36,672 nt of DNA. Source: Acidimicrobiia bacterium. Lineage in GTDB: Bacteria > Actinomycetota > Acidimicrobiia > IMCC26256 > JAENVU01. The notes under the pieces were generated by a model, which saw nothing but the letters and a program-made list of their open reading frames with translations, was not told where the DNA came from and made no database searches. Shown piece after piece: positions 26,876 to 36,351 of the stretch; position 1 is the first letter of the stretch, and every line of letters starts with the position of its first letter. The position numbers were made by a program, and so were the translations under genes. The stretch lies in NCBI GenBank assembly GCA_025361725.1, contig JANYJV010000140.1:73428-110099 (forward strand), written 5' to 3'.

Positions 26876-28480
26876 CTAGCGCCGCTCGAACGTGACCCCG
26901 GCCGCTTCGCGGTCCCACGTCGCGGCCGTGACGCCCTCGTCCCGAAGCTGATACTTCAGTACCCGGCCCACCGGGTTGCGGGGCAAGTCCAAACGAAACT
27001 CGATGTAGCGCGGGATTGCGAAGTACGGGACGCGGTCGGCGCACCATCGGCACAACGCTTCTTCGGTGACGAGCCCCTCGCCCGCAACCAAGACGGCCGT
27101 GACCTTGACGTCGTCCTCACCCTGCTCGCTCGCCACTGCGTGCACCGCGACGTCGGCGACGGCCTCGTGTCCGATCAGGGTGCGTTCCATCTCGAAGCTC
27201 GAGATGTTCTCGCCCCGGCGGCGGAGATAGTCCTTCTTACGATCCACAAAGTACAGGAAGCCGTCGGCATCGAGCCGGCCGAGATCGCCGGTGTGGAACC
27301 ACAGGTTGCGAGACACGTCGACGGTCGCCTCGGGACGATTCCAATATCCGGAGAACATCAGGTTCGGACCGTTTGGACGACACACGATCTCGCCGGTCTC
27401 GCCCACCGAAACGGGCACGTCGTTGTCGTCGACGATCTGCACTTCGAACTCGTGCACGTTCGGCTTGCCGGCGGCACCGGCCTTGTTGGTCTCTCCCGCA
27501 GGAAGCATCGAGATCAACGACGCTTCGGTGAGTCCGTACCCGCCGCTGAAGGTGGCACACCCGAACCGCTCCCGCCACACCGAATCCGTCGCCGGCGGCA
27601 TCGGTGCGGCTGCGCACAACCGCAACCGGTGACCGGCCTGCTCAGGATGATCCTCGGCGTTGGCAATCAAAATGGCCAGCGAGCCGAGCATCGAGAGCAT
27701 CGTCGCTTGGGTCCGCTGCACCTCGGGCCAGAATCGGCTCACCGAGAACTTCCGTACGATCGCGGCACGTCCTCCCGTCAGCAACGTTCCGACCACGCAG
27801 ACCGAAATGGCGTTGAAGTGGAAGAGCGGCAGCGGCGTGAGCACCACGTCGTCGGCGCGCCGGCCCCACGCGCGGGCGATCTGCTCGGCCAACCCGACCA
27901 CGTACCGATGCGGGAGCATGCAACCCTTCGACGGACCGGTGGTACCCGCGGTGTAGATAAAACACGCGAGGTCCGCCGGGCCGACCGCAACCTCCGGGAC
28001 CGCGACGGTTGCGCCCGCGTCCAGCGCCTCCTGCCAGCTCAGCGTGCGGAGTCCAAGATCCGCGGCGGGGTTCTCGCCCACAATGACCGCCGCTTCGAGG
28101 ATGGGCGTCGTTTCCCGTGCGATGGCACCCACCCGATCGGCCAGATCGTCCTGCACCACGATCACGCGGGCGCCGCAGTCCGCCAACACATGGCGGAGGA
28201 ACTCGCCCCTGTACGCCGTATTGATGGGCACCTGGATTGCTCCGAGACGGAGCGCGGCAAAGAAGGAGATAACCTGTTCGACCCGGTTCTCGATCAGGGT
28301 CGCCACCCGATCACCGCGGATGACACCCAGGTCGAGGAACGTACCGGCCAGTGCCAACGCGGCGGTGTTGACCGCACGTGCGCTCCAGCCATCGCCGTCA
28401 AAGTCGAGGTACGGGCCGTCCGGGTCATCGGCGAGTCGTTCCGTCAGCGCAGCAAGAACAGTCGTGGGCCCGGAGGTCAT
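26876..28480 (-). CDS. Acyl-CoA synthetase / AMP-dependent ligase (CaiC-like)
   Basis: YTAGTTGPSKGCMLPH, GGYGLTEAS, DRKKDYLRRRGENISSFEME, NPVGRVLKYQLR. Confidence 0.92.
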   Translation of the reverse strand: MTSGPTTVLAALTERLADDPDGPYLDFDGDGWSARAVNTAALALAGTFLDLGVIRGDRVATLIENRVEQVISFFAALRLGAIQVPINTAYRGEFLRHVLADCGARVIVVQDDLADRVGAIARETTPILEAAVIVGENPAADLGLRTLSWQEALDAGATVAVPEVAVGPADLACFIYTAGTTGPSKGCMLPHRYVVGLAEQIARAWGRRADDVVLTPLPLFHFNAISVCVVGTLLTGGRAAIVRKFSVSRFWPEVQRTQATMLSMLGSLAILIANAEDHPEQAGHRLRLCAAAPMPPATDSVWRERFGCATFSGGYGLTEASLISMLPAGETNKAGAAGKPNVHEFEVQIVDDNDVPVSVGETGEIVCRPNGPNLMFSGYWNRPEATVDVSRNLWFHTGDLGRLDADGFLYFVDRKKDYLRRRGENISSFEMERTLIGHEAVADVAVHAVASEQGEDDVKVTAVLVAGEGLVTEEALCRWCADRVPYFAIPRYIEFRLDLPRNPVGRVLKYQLRDEGVTAATWDREAAGVTFERR

Positions 28481-28590
28481 CACGCCGAGCGTAGCGGCGA
28501 CCCAAATGCCCATCGCTCTGGTACTCCTGGAAGCCACCGGCCAGAATGCTCCTGTCCCGGGCGAACCGGCCCACGCGGGGCGAACCCACC

Positions 28591-31092
28591 ATGACGACCG
28601 ATCACCCGAGCTTCGAGCAGTCGGCGGCGATTCCACGTGCCTTGCACGCAGCTGATCCCTTTGCGCTCGTGTTCGAACGATCACCGGTGGGCGTGGCGAT
28701 CGGTCGGCCCGGTGGCGAGATCGTCTACGTCAACGAGATGATGTGCAACCTGCTCGGCACGAAGCGCGAAGACGTCACGGTCGGGAGCTTCATCGATGCC
28801 GCCCACCCCGAACACAAACCTGGCGTCAAGCGCCGCTTGCGATCACTCGAGAACGGCGAGTTCCAGACGTTCGTTCGTGACACCCGCTTTCAACGCGATG
28901 ACGGCAGCGTGGTCAACGCACGCTTCCATGTCGGGGCGACCCGGAATCCCGACGGCTCGATTGCCTACCTTGTCGCGCACGCCGAAGACATCACCGAGAA
29001 TCGACGGACCGAAGCGGCACTGCAGACGAGCGAGGACCGGTTCCGCGCCGCGAGCGAGGCCAGTCTCGACTCTCTCGTGATGATGGACGCAGTGCGCGAT
29101 GAATCCGGCACGATCGTCGACTTCGTGATTCGGGTCGCCAACGAGAACGCGGCGGACCTCTTCGGGGTGCCGGTCGACATGATGCTGGACAAGCTTGTGA
29201 GTCCACACTTTCCGGCCGAGCACAAGGAGGCGCAACTCAGGAAGTATCGGCGCGTCGTCGAGACCGGAATGCCGCGCCGGCTCGAGTACTCGATCGACCA
29301 CCCACGGGTCTCGGCCCGCTGGATTCGAGAACAACTCGTGAAGGTCGACGACGGTCTCGCCATGACCTGCAGCGACATCACGGACCAGAAGAGTGCGGAG
29401 CTGTCGCTCCGGGACAGCGAGGAGCGCATTCGGTCGCTCTTGCGCCACGCGGTGGATGTGGTCTGCATCATCGATGCGGGCGGATTCGTCCGGTATGCCA
29501 GCCCGGCCGTCGAACACGTCCTGGGCTACGACACCGAGACCTTCTGCGCCACCCACCCCTTCGAACTCGTGCACCCGGACGATCTCGCCGGTTGCGTCGA
29601 GCAGTGGAACTCCCTCGGTGGCACGTTCGACGCTCGGTTCACCGCAGAGGTGCGCGCATTGCATCACGACGGCGCCTGGCGTTGGATGGAACTCAGCGTC
29701 CGAGATCTGCGGCATGAGCCCACGATCGATGGATTCGTCGTCCACTTCTACGACGTCAGCGAACGGCGCTCAGCCCAGCAAGCCTTGCTCCATCAGACCT
29801 TGCACGACGGCCTCACGAACTTGCCAAATCGCGCGTTGCTCCTCGACCGGCTCAGCCATGCCTTCGATCGTGCGCTCCGGCGAGACACGAACGTCGCGGT
29901 GCTGTTCCTCGACGTCGACCACTTCAAAGCCGTGAACGACACCCACGGCCACGCCACCGGCGACGCACTGCTGCGCGAGGTGGCCGATCGTCTCCGGGTG
30001 ACGGTTCGTCCCGAAGACACGGTCGCCCGGCTCGGCGGTGACGAGTTCGTCATCTGCTGTGAGGAGATCGAGGACACCAAAGCGGCGATCGCGATGGCCG
30101 ACCGCGTCCGCGAGGCGTTCACCGAACCTTTCCATCCCGACGGCCACGAGATTGCCGTCGGCACGAGTATCGGCATCGCGATCGCGGGACCCTCCACCGA
30201 AAGCCCCGAGGCCGTGCTCCGGGACGCCGACGCCGCGATGTACGTCGCCAAGGCACGCGGCCGTGATCGATCGGTGCTGTACGACGACGCGCTCCGCCGC
30301 CGCGTCCTCGAACACCTCGATACCGAGGCCGGATTGCGGGCCGCGCTGAAGCGGGGCGACCTGGTCGTGCACTGGCAACCCGAGTTCGATCTCGTCACCG
30401 GTCGGGTGAGCGGGGTCGAAGCCCTCGTCCGCTGGCAGCACGAGGAGCGCGGTCTGCTCCTCCCCGGCGAGTTCCTCGGTGCCGCCACGCTCGCCGGACT
30501 CGACGCACCCCTCGGTGGTTTCGTGCTCGAAGCTGCGTGTCGCCAGTTCCGGGAATGGGTCGACGCCGGTCTGGCTCCCGCACGGTTCTGGCTCAATCTG
30601 AGCCCGACCCAACTCGCATGGAGCGGGACTGTCGACAAGGTGCGCGACGTACTGGCGGCCCACGGTCTCACTCCCGCCCAGGTCGGCTTCGATGTGCCGG
30701 AGCCCGCGATCGCAGAGATAGACCGCGCTCGTCGTGCGAGTGCCGAACTCGCCGGTCTTCGTGAACTCGGTTGCGCGATCGCGATCGACGACTTCGGCAC
30801 CGGGCATGCGTCGCCACTCGCCGTCCGGCGCTACGCGATCACGCACGTGAAGCTCGACCGTTCGCTGGTCCAGACCGGAGCCAAGGGTGATCCCATCCTG
30901 CCTGCGTTGATGAGCCTGGCCAAGATGCTCGACGTCACCGCCATCGCCGAGGGGATCGAGACCGAGGACCAGCTCGACCGAATCCGGCGAGCCGGATGTG
31001 CCGGCGCGATTGGGAACTATCTCGCGCCGGCCGCGCCGGCCGAGACCACTACGGCGTTGCTGCACCACCATCGGAGCGGCGCGCGCGCGTGA
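28591..31092 (+). CDS. Multi-PAS, GGDEF and EAL domain protein
   Basis: About three PAS domains; RPED-x5-GGDEF (I-site plus active site); EAL domain with EALVRW, DDFGTG, AEGIET but altered at other positions. Confidence 0.93.
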   Translation: MTTDHPSFEQSAAIPRALHAADPFALVFERSPVGVAIGRPGGEIVYVNEMMCNLLGTKREDVTVGSFIDAAHPEHKPGVKRRLRSLENGEFQTFVRDTRFQRDDGSVVNARFHVGATRNPDGSIAYLVAHAEDITENRRTEAALQTSEDRFRAASEASLDSLVMMDAVRDESGTIVDFVIRVANENAADLFGVPVDMMLDKLVSPHFPAEHKEAQLRKYRRVVETGMPRRLEYSIDHPRVSARWIREQLVKVDDGLAMTCSDITDQKSAELSLRDSEERIRSLLRHAVDVVCIIDAGGFVRYASPAVEHVLGYDTETFCATHPFELVHPDDLAGCVEQWNSLGGTFDARFTAEVRALHHDGAWRWMELSVRDLRHEPTIDGFVVHFYDVSERRSAQQALLHQTLHDGLTNLPNRALLLDRLSHAFDRALRRDTNVAVLFLDVDHFKAVNDTHGHATGDALLREVADRLRVTVRPEDTVARLGGDEFVICCEEIEDTKAAIAMADRVREAFTEPFHPDGHEIAVGTSIGIAIAGPSTESPEAVLRDADAAMYVAKARGRDRSVLYDDALRRRVLEHLDTEAGLRAALKRGDLVVHWQPEFDLVTGRVSGVEALVRWQHEERGLLLPGEFLGAATLAGLDAPLGGFVLEAACRQFREWVDAGLAPARFWLNLSPTQLAWSGTVDKVRDVLAAHGLTPAQVGFDVPEPAIAEIDRARRASAELAGLRELGCAIAIDDFGTGHASPLAVRRYAITHVKLDRSLVQTGAKGDPILPALMSLAKMLDVTAIAEGIETEDQLDRIRRAGCAGAIGNYLAPAAPAETTTALLHHHRSGARA

Positions 31093-32554
31093 GGGCCAGA
31101 GCCCGCAGCAGTTCATTTCGCAGTTGGCGTGGGTCGATCACGTCGTCGTAGCTCACGCGATCGGCCGAGGCATAGGCACCACCGAGATCCGCGTGCTCCA
31201 GCAGCGCGCGAACGTCGGGCTCCACGCCGGCCGCATCCGAGCCGGTCTCCGCGGGCATCGCGCCGAGCCGAGCGCCGGGCAGCGCCAGCGTCGTCGTCTG
31301 CGCGTCGAACGGGTTCATTGCCATGAGCGCGGCACCGAAGCCGTACGCCTTCCGTAGCGTCACGTGCAGTTTCGGTCCACGAATCCGCGCTTGGGCCTCG
31401 AACATCTGCGCGGCGGCGCGCAATATGCCGGATGCTTCTGCCTCCGTCCCGACGGCGAGACCGGGCGTGTCGGCGAGGAACACGACCGCCAGCCCGAACG
31501 CTCCGACCACCCTCAGAAAGCGCGCCGCCTTCTCCGCGGCATCACGACCGATCACGCCGGAATGCACCGCCGGATTGTTTGCCACCACAGCCACCGAAGC
31601 ACCCCCGAGCCGACCCAACGCGGTGACCAGCGAGCGGCCGAAGCCGGGCTGGATCTCGAGCATCGATTCAGGGTCGAGCAGCAACTCGAGCACGGGTCCG
31701 ATGTCGTAGCTCTGACGCGGGTCGGCCGGGATGAGACCGAGGATCTCGGCGAGGACCCGTTCACCCGGGACGCCCTCGACGGTGGGAATCGAGCGAGCCG
31801 CGTTGGTCGGAAAATACGAGAGATATGTACGGACGAGATCCAGCGCGTGGCGGTCGTCAACGGCAACGTTGTGGACGACGCCCGAACGAGTGGTGTGCAG
31901 GGTGGCGCCCCCGAGCTCATCGCGACTGACCTCCTCGCCGGTGACCGCCGCGACCACGGGCGGGCCGGCGGTGAACATCGCCGCGCCCCGCACCATGAAC
32001 GTGACATCGGTGAGGGGAGCGGTCAGCGCGCTCTGACCCCCGCTCACGCCCATCACGACCGAGACCATCGGCACGTGACCCCGGAGTCCGATCAGGGCTT
32101 GGAAATCGTTCGGCGCGTGCGGCAGCCGCTCGAACGCGTTCTGCGCGCGCTCGCCGGCCCCTTCGAGCAGCATCACGAGCGGAACCTGTTCCTGGGCCGC
32201 CAGCTGCGCCAGTCGATGCCGCTTGGCCTTGGTGGCGACGCCGATCGAGCCGCCCATCACGGTGAAGTCTTCGGCGCCGACGACCACGGGACGGCCGTCG
32301 ATGTGGCCGTGGCCGGCGATGAACGCATCCGCCGGAGTGGAGGGCGACATCCCGTGACCCACACTGCCGGCGTGCAGACCGATCTCTCGGAACGACCCGG
32401 TGTCGAGCAGATACTCGATCCGAGCTCGGGCGTCGAGCCGATTTCCCTCGCGCTGGCGGGCGAGGCGCTCCGGGCCACCCATCGCCGCCGCGGCGCGGCG
32501 GCGGACTTCAAGATCCTCGAGCAGTGGGCCCCAGTCGTTGTCGTGATCACTCAT
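31049..32554 (-). CDS. Acyl-CoA carboxylase beta subunit (carboxyltransferase)
   Basis: RIEYLLDTGSFREIG, DFTVMGGSIG, LLEGAGERAQ, MVRGAAMFTAGPPVV, FLADTPGLAVG, ALMAMNPF motifs. Confidence 0.92.
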   Translation of the reverse strand: MSDHDNDWGPLLEDLEVRRRAAAAMGGPERLARQREGNRLDARARIEYLLDTGSFREIGLHAGSVGHGMSPSTPADAFIAGHGHIDGRPVVVGAEDFTVMGGSIGVATKAKRHRLAQLAAQEQVPLVMLLEGAGERAQNAFERLPHAPNDFQALIGLRGHVPMVSVVMGVSGGQSALTAPLTDVTFMVRGAAMFTAGPPVVAAVTGEEVSRDELGGATLHTTRSGVVHNVAVDDRHALDLVRTYLSYFPTNAARSIPTVEGVPGERVLAEILGLIPADPRQSYDIGPVLELLLDPESMLEIQPGFGRSLVTALGRLGGASVAVVANNPAVHSGVIGRDAAEKAARFLRVVGAFGLAVVFLADTPGLAVGTEAEASGILRAAAQMFEAQARIRGPKLHVTLRKAYGFGAALMAMNPFDAQTTTLALPGARLGAMPAETGSDAAGVEPDVRALLEHADLGGAYASADRVSYDDVIDPRQLRNELLRALALTRARRSDGGAATP

Positions 32555-33474
32555 GTCCGAGTCGGCATCGTGGCGGCGAGCGCGTCAGCGTGGTGGTCAC
32601 CGCCGCCGAACTGGGTCTCGAAGATCCATGCCCGCTTCAAGTAGAGGTGCACGTCGACCTCCCAGGTGAACCCCATCCCGCCGTACACCTGCGTGGCGCT
32701 CCGGCCGTTCAGAATCGCGGCTTCGCCGGCCATCAACTTCGCGCCGGCAATCGCGCGTGCCAAGGTGCCCGTCGTTCCATCGTCCATGACGCACGCCGCC
32801 GTGTGCACCGATGCACGGGCCAGCTCGGCCCGCACCGCCATGTCCGCGCAGATGTGCTTGACCGCCTGGAACGACCCGATCGGCCGATCAAACTGCTGAC
32901 GCTCCATGGCGTAGGCCACCGCCATCTCCGTCAGCCGGTCGGCCATCCCGACGCAATAGGCCGCGGTCAGCAATGCACCCGCGTTCCAGAGATCGTCGAA
33001 TGATTCGTCCAACTGGTTCCCTGCGCCAATCGGTCGGTCGGTGCGCCAGACCGGTGTGAGCGGATCGAGCGGCCACTCCTCCGGCCGCTCCGCAGCATCG
33101 ATCTCGCTCGCCTTCACCACCCGCGTGATCTGCTCGTTCGGAGACAGCGCCACGACATCGTCGACCAGCCCGAGGAACTCGACCAGGGTTGCCCCGATCA
33201 GGCTCGCATCGAATCCCGTCGTCACTCGCTTGCGCCCGAAACACCACACGAGCGGCCCGGGCACCAGGCCGCGCCCGAGTTCCTCGTACACCACTGCGGC
33301 ATCGGTCCAGGCGAATCCGTCGGCCCGCAGCGAGAAGACCCCAGCAGCAGCAAGTTCTTCGTGCACGCTGCGGTCGAACCCTTCACGGACGCGCGACATG
33401 GGGAACCGACCGTCGACGAGCGCACGAATACCGTCACGCAATGCAATCTGATCCTCGCTGAGATCGAAATTCAT
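32551..33474 (-). CDS. Acyl-CoA dehydrogenase family protein
   Basis: MNFDLSEDQIALRDGIRALVD; RQQFDRPIGSFQAVKHICADM; YGGMGFTWE; ATGA overlap with downstream gene. Confidence 0.92.
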   Translation of the reverse strand: MNFDLSEDQIALRDGIRALVDGRFPMSRVREGFDRSVHEELAAAGVFSLRADGFAWTDAAVVYEELGRGLVPGPLVWCFGRKRVTTGFDASLIGATLVEFLGLVDDVVALSPNEQITRVVKASEIDAAERPEEWPLDPLTPVWRTDRPIGAGNQLDESFDDLWNAGALLTAAYCVGMADRLTEMAVAYAMERQQFDRPIGSFQAVKHICADMAVRAELARASVHTAACVMDDGTTGTLARAIAGAKLMAGEAAILNGRSATQVYGGMGFTWEVDVHLYLKRAWIFETQFGGGDHHADALAATMPTRT

Positions 33475-33505
33475 CTCGCCCCATCCGTCGTCGTCAGCCG
33501 GTCGC

Positions 33506-34645
33506 TCATCTGGGCTCCCGGGGCATGCCGAGCACCCGTTCACTCAGGATGTTGCGTTGGATCTGGGAGGTACCGGCGGCGATGGTGAAGGCCAGCGATC
33601 GCAATCGTTCTTCCACGAAAGGACCTTCCGCATTGACCGTCAGCACGTTGCGTTCCAGGACCCGCAGTGCCAGTTCACCCATCTTCTGACATACCTCGCT
33701 GTACGCCAGCTTGATCATGAACGGTCCTCGGCCGACGACACCACGAGCCGATTGCGTGACATTGCGCTTCGTGAGCGCCCAGATCGCATCGAGGTCCGCG
33801 GTGATGTGTCCGAGTTCGCGACGGTGTGCGGGATCGGTCACGTAGGGAGCGAGGTCCTCCACCAACCGAGTGGCGTCGACGAGGTCGCTCACGAACGCAG
33901 TCCCGCGCTCGAAGGCGAGGGTCACGTTCGTGACCCGCCAGCCGTCGTTCTCCTCGCCGACCCGGCAGTCCACCGGCACCCGAACTTCGTCCAGGAACAG
34001 CTCGGCGAACTCAGACGACCCGAGCACCGTCTTCAGAGGACGCACTTCGATGCCAGGAAGATCCATCGGCAACATGAGCCAGGTGATGCCCTTGTGCTTC
34101 GGTGCATCCGGGTTCGTGCGCACGAGCAGTTCACCGAAGTCGCCGATCTGTCCGTACGAGCACCAGATCTTCTGGCCCGTGACCACGTAGTGATCGCCGT
34201 CGCGCACCGCTCGAGTGCGGAGCGACGCGAGATCCGAGCCGGCTCCGGGTTCCGAGAAGCCCTGACACCAGACTTCGTCACCGCGCAAGATCTTGGGAAG
34301 GTGAGCGGCTTTCTGCTCCGGCGTGCCCTCGGCGACGATGGTCGGGCCGGCGTGGAGCAGTCCGACGAAGTTCACGCCCACGTACGGAGCGCGCGCCCGA
34401 GTCGTCTCCTCCAGGAATACCAGCTGCTGGCTCGGCGGTGCGGCTTGGCCGCCGTACTCCTTCGGCCAGTTCAGCCCGGCGTAGCCGGCGTCGAACAGTT
34501 GCCGCTGCCAATCCGTATCCCAGACGCGGCGGGCGTCCCAGTCGTCGCGCGCCGGTTGGGGCGCGAGACCAGGAAGAACACGCGCGAGCCAGGCTCGCAG
34601 CTCGGAACGAAAGGCTTCGTCAGCGTCGGAGAAACGGAGATCCAT
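33506..34645 (-). CDS. Acyl-CoA dehydrogenase family protein
   Basis: GYAGLNWPKEYGGQ, QGFSEPGAGSDLASLRTRAVRDGDHYVVTGQKIW, IQRNILSERVLGMPREPR. Confidence 0.94.
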   Translation of the reverse strand: MDLRFSDADEAFRSELRAWLARVLPGLAPQPARDDWDARRVWDTDWQRQLFDAGYAGLNWPKEYGGQAAPPSQQLVFLEETTRARAPYVGVNFVGLLHAGPTIVAEGTPEQKAAHLPKILRGDEVWCQGFSEPGAGSDLASLRTRAVRDGDHYVVTGQKIWCSYGQIGDFGELLVRTNPDAPKHKGITWLMLPMDLPGIEVRPLKTVLGSSEFAELFLDEVRVPVDCRVGEENDGWRVTNVTLAFERGTAFVSDLVDATRLVEDLAPYVTDPAHRRELGHITADLDAIWALTKRNVTQSARGVVGRGPFMIKLAYSEVCQKMGELALRVLERNVLTVNAEGPFVEERLRSLAFTIAAGTSQIQRNILSERVLGMPREPR

Positions 34646-34671
34646 GAGGTCACGGATATTAGGGAAGCGCC

Positions 34672-34715
34672 CAGTGAATCCTTGATTCTTGGTTCACTGC
34701 GGTCCCGTTCGGGAC
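34672..34715. terminator. Two small hairpins downstream of the DEAD-box helicase gene
   Basis: CAGTGAA...TTCACTG (34672-34699) and GTCCC-gttc-GGGAC (34702-34715). Confidence 0.45.
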
Positions 34716-34725
34716 GTGGGTCGGT

Positions 34726-36153
34726 CTAGCGACCGTTCCGCTGACCGCGAGGTCCAGGAGCGCCGCCGCCACCTTCACGGCGTTGCCCGCCACCGTTGTC
34801 CCGGCGCGGGGCACCGGCACCGTTCTCGCGGCGCGGTGCACCGTTGTTCTCCTGCCGCGCGCCACCTTCGATCCGGGCCTTTCCGGCGCCGCCTTCGCCG
34901 CCTTCGCCACGCGAGGTTCCGCTCGACTCGTGCCGGCGCTCGCCGCCTTGACCACGACCAACGCCGTCACGTCGCGCGCGACCTCGGCCGGCACCACCGG
35001 CTGCGCCACCCGCGCCGCCGCGTCCACTGCGTTCCGGACGGGAACGCTTCTGGGGGCTCCGGTCCGGCTCGGCGAACCCGAGCTCGCGCTGCAGGCTGAG
35101 ACTCGACCGGATCTGGTCAGGCAACACGAACGAGATGACCACACCGGTCGCGCCCTTCCGCGCCGTGCGACCCGAGCGGTGCACGTAGGCCTTGGCGTCT
35201 TCCGGCGGGTCGAAATGCACGACACACGCGACGTCGTCCACGTGAATGCCGCGAGCGGCAACGTCGGTGGCGATCAAGGCGTGAACCCGACCGCGTGCAA
35301 AATCGGACAGCGCGCGATCACGCTTCGCCTGTGAGAGTCCACCGTGAATCGGTGCGCTCTCCACGCCGGACTGCGACAACTTCTTCGCGACTTTGTCGGC
35401 GCCGTGACGCGTGCGACAGAACACGATCGTCGGTCCCTCGGCATCGATCACCTCGGCGGCGCGTGCAAGCCGGCCTTCATTCGAAATGCGTTCGAACCGG
35501 TGCTCGGCGTCGGCGGCGTCGGTCTCGACTCCCGCAACTTCGTGGCGCACCGGGAACCGCTGGTACTCGTCGGTCAGGACGCCGACGGCACCGTCGAGCG
35601 TCGCCGAGAACAGCAGCGTCTGGCGTTCCGGATTCGTCTGGTCGAGGATGCGCCGGACGGCGGGCAAGAAGCCCATGTCCGCCATGCGGTCGGCTTCGTC
35701 GATCACCACGGTCTCGACGCGGTCGAGGACCAAGGCGCGCTGTTGGACCAGGTCCTCCAGGCGTCCGGGGCAGGCGACGAGAATCTCGACGCCCTTGCGC
35801 AGCGCCCGCTTCTGGGGCTCGTACCCGACTCCGCCGTAGACCGCGAAGACGCGCTTGCGCCGGACATTGGCGAGCGGCTCGAGCTCGCGCACGATCTGCG
35901 CGGCGAGTTCACGGGTGGGGGCCAGGATCAGCGCGCTCGGACGGCGAGGGCGCGACGGTCCCACGCGCTCGACGACCGGCGCACCGAAGGCGATGGTCTT
36001 GCCCGATCCGGTCGGGGCGCGTCCGCAGACGTCCTTGCCCGCGAGCGCATCCGGGATGGTTGCGGCTTGCACCGGAAATGGTGCGGTGATGCCCCGCGAG
36101 ATCAGCGCGGCGACGAGATCGGGCGCGAGCCCAAGATCGGAAAAGCTGGACAC
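34726..36153 (-). CDS. DEAD/DEAH box RNA helicase with Gly/Arg-rich C-terminal tail
   Basis: Q-motif GITAPFPVQAATIP, APTGSGKT, VIDEADRMADMG, FSATLD, IATDVAARGIHVDDV, HRSGRTARKG; alternative ATG start at 36231. Confidence 0.94.
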   Translation of the reverse strand: MSSFSDLGLAPDLVAALISRGITAPFPVQAATIPDALAGKDVCGRAPTGSGKTIAFGAPVVERVGPSRPRRPSALILAPTRELAAQIVRELEPLANVRRKRVFAVYGGVGYEPQKRALRKGVEILVACPGRLEDLVQQRALVLDRVETVVIDEADRMADMGFLPAVRRILDQTNPERQTLLFSATLDGAVGVLTDEYQRFPVRHEVAGVETDAADAEHRFERISNEGRLARAAEVIDAEGPTIVFCRTRHGADKVAKKLSQSGVESAPIHGGLSQAKRDRALSDFARGRVHALIATDVAARGIHVDDVACVVHFDPPEDAKAYVHRSGRTARKGATGVVISFVLPDQIRSSLSLQRELGFAEPDRSPQKRSRPERSGRGGAGGAAGGAGRGRARRDGVGRGQGGERRHESSGTSRGEGGEGGAGKARIEGGARQENNGAPRRENGAGAPRRDNGGGQRREGGGGAPGPRGQRNGR

Positions 36154-36166
36154 TTTGACACTCCTC

Positions 36167-36201
36167 ACCCGCGATGCGGGTTCTCTTCCGCGCGACGGAA
36201 G
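36167..36201 (-). promoter_or_regulatory. Tandem hairpin 5' leader of the DEAD-box helicase gene
   Basis: ACCCGC-atc-GCGGGT (36167-36181) and CTTCCG-tcgcg-CGGAAG (36185-36201, minus-strand sense), just before SD GAGGAG. Confidence 0.5.
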
Positions 36202-36351
36202 GACGGGAATGTCTCCAGCGCGGTCGTCCACGAGATGTGAACGGTGATGAATGTACTCGGTAGGTGGCGATCAAACCTCATTGCGTGACCGGAGGCTCAC
36301 TGGCCGGGCAAACACCGTTGCTTCTCGCCGGTCCGTCGGTAGGGTGCGCGC

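Noticed and set aside
26624-28594. 656-aa plus-strand ORF antisense to the acyl-CoA ligase
   Set aside because: Antisense shadow ORF typical of high GC; no domain signature
29770-31116. 448-aa minus-strand ORF antisense to GGDEF-EAL
   Set aside because: Shadow ORF; the plus strand carries clear GGDEF/EAL motifs
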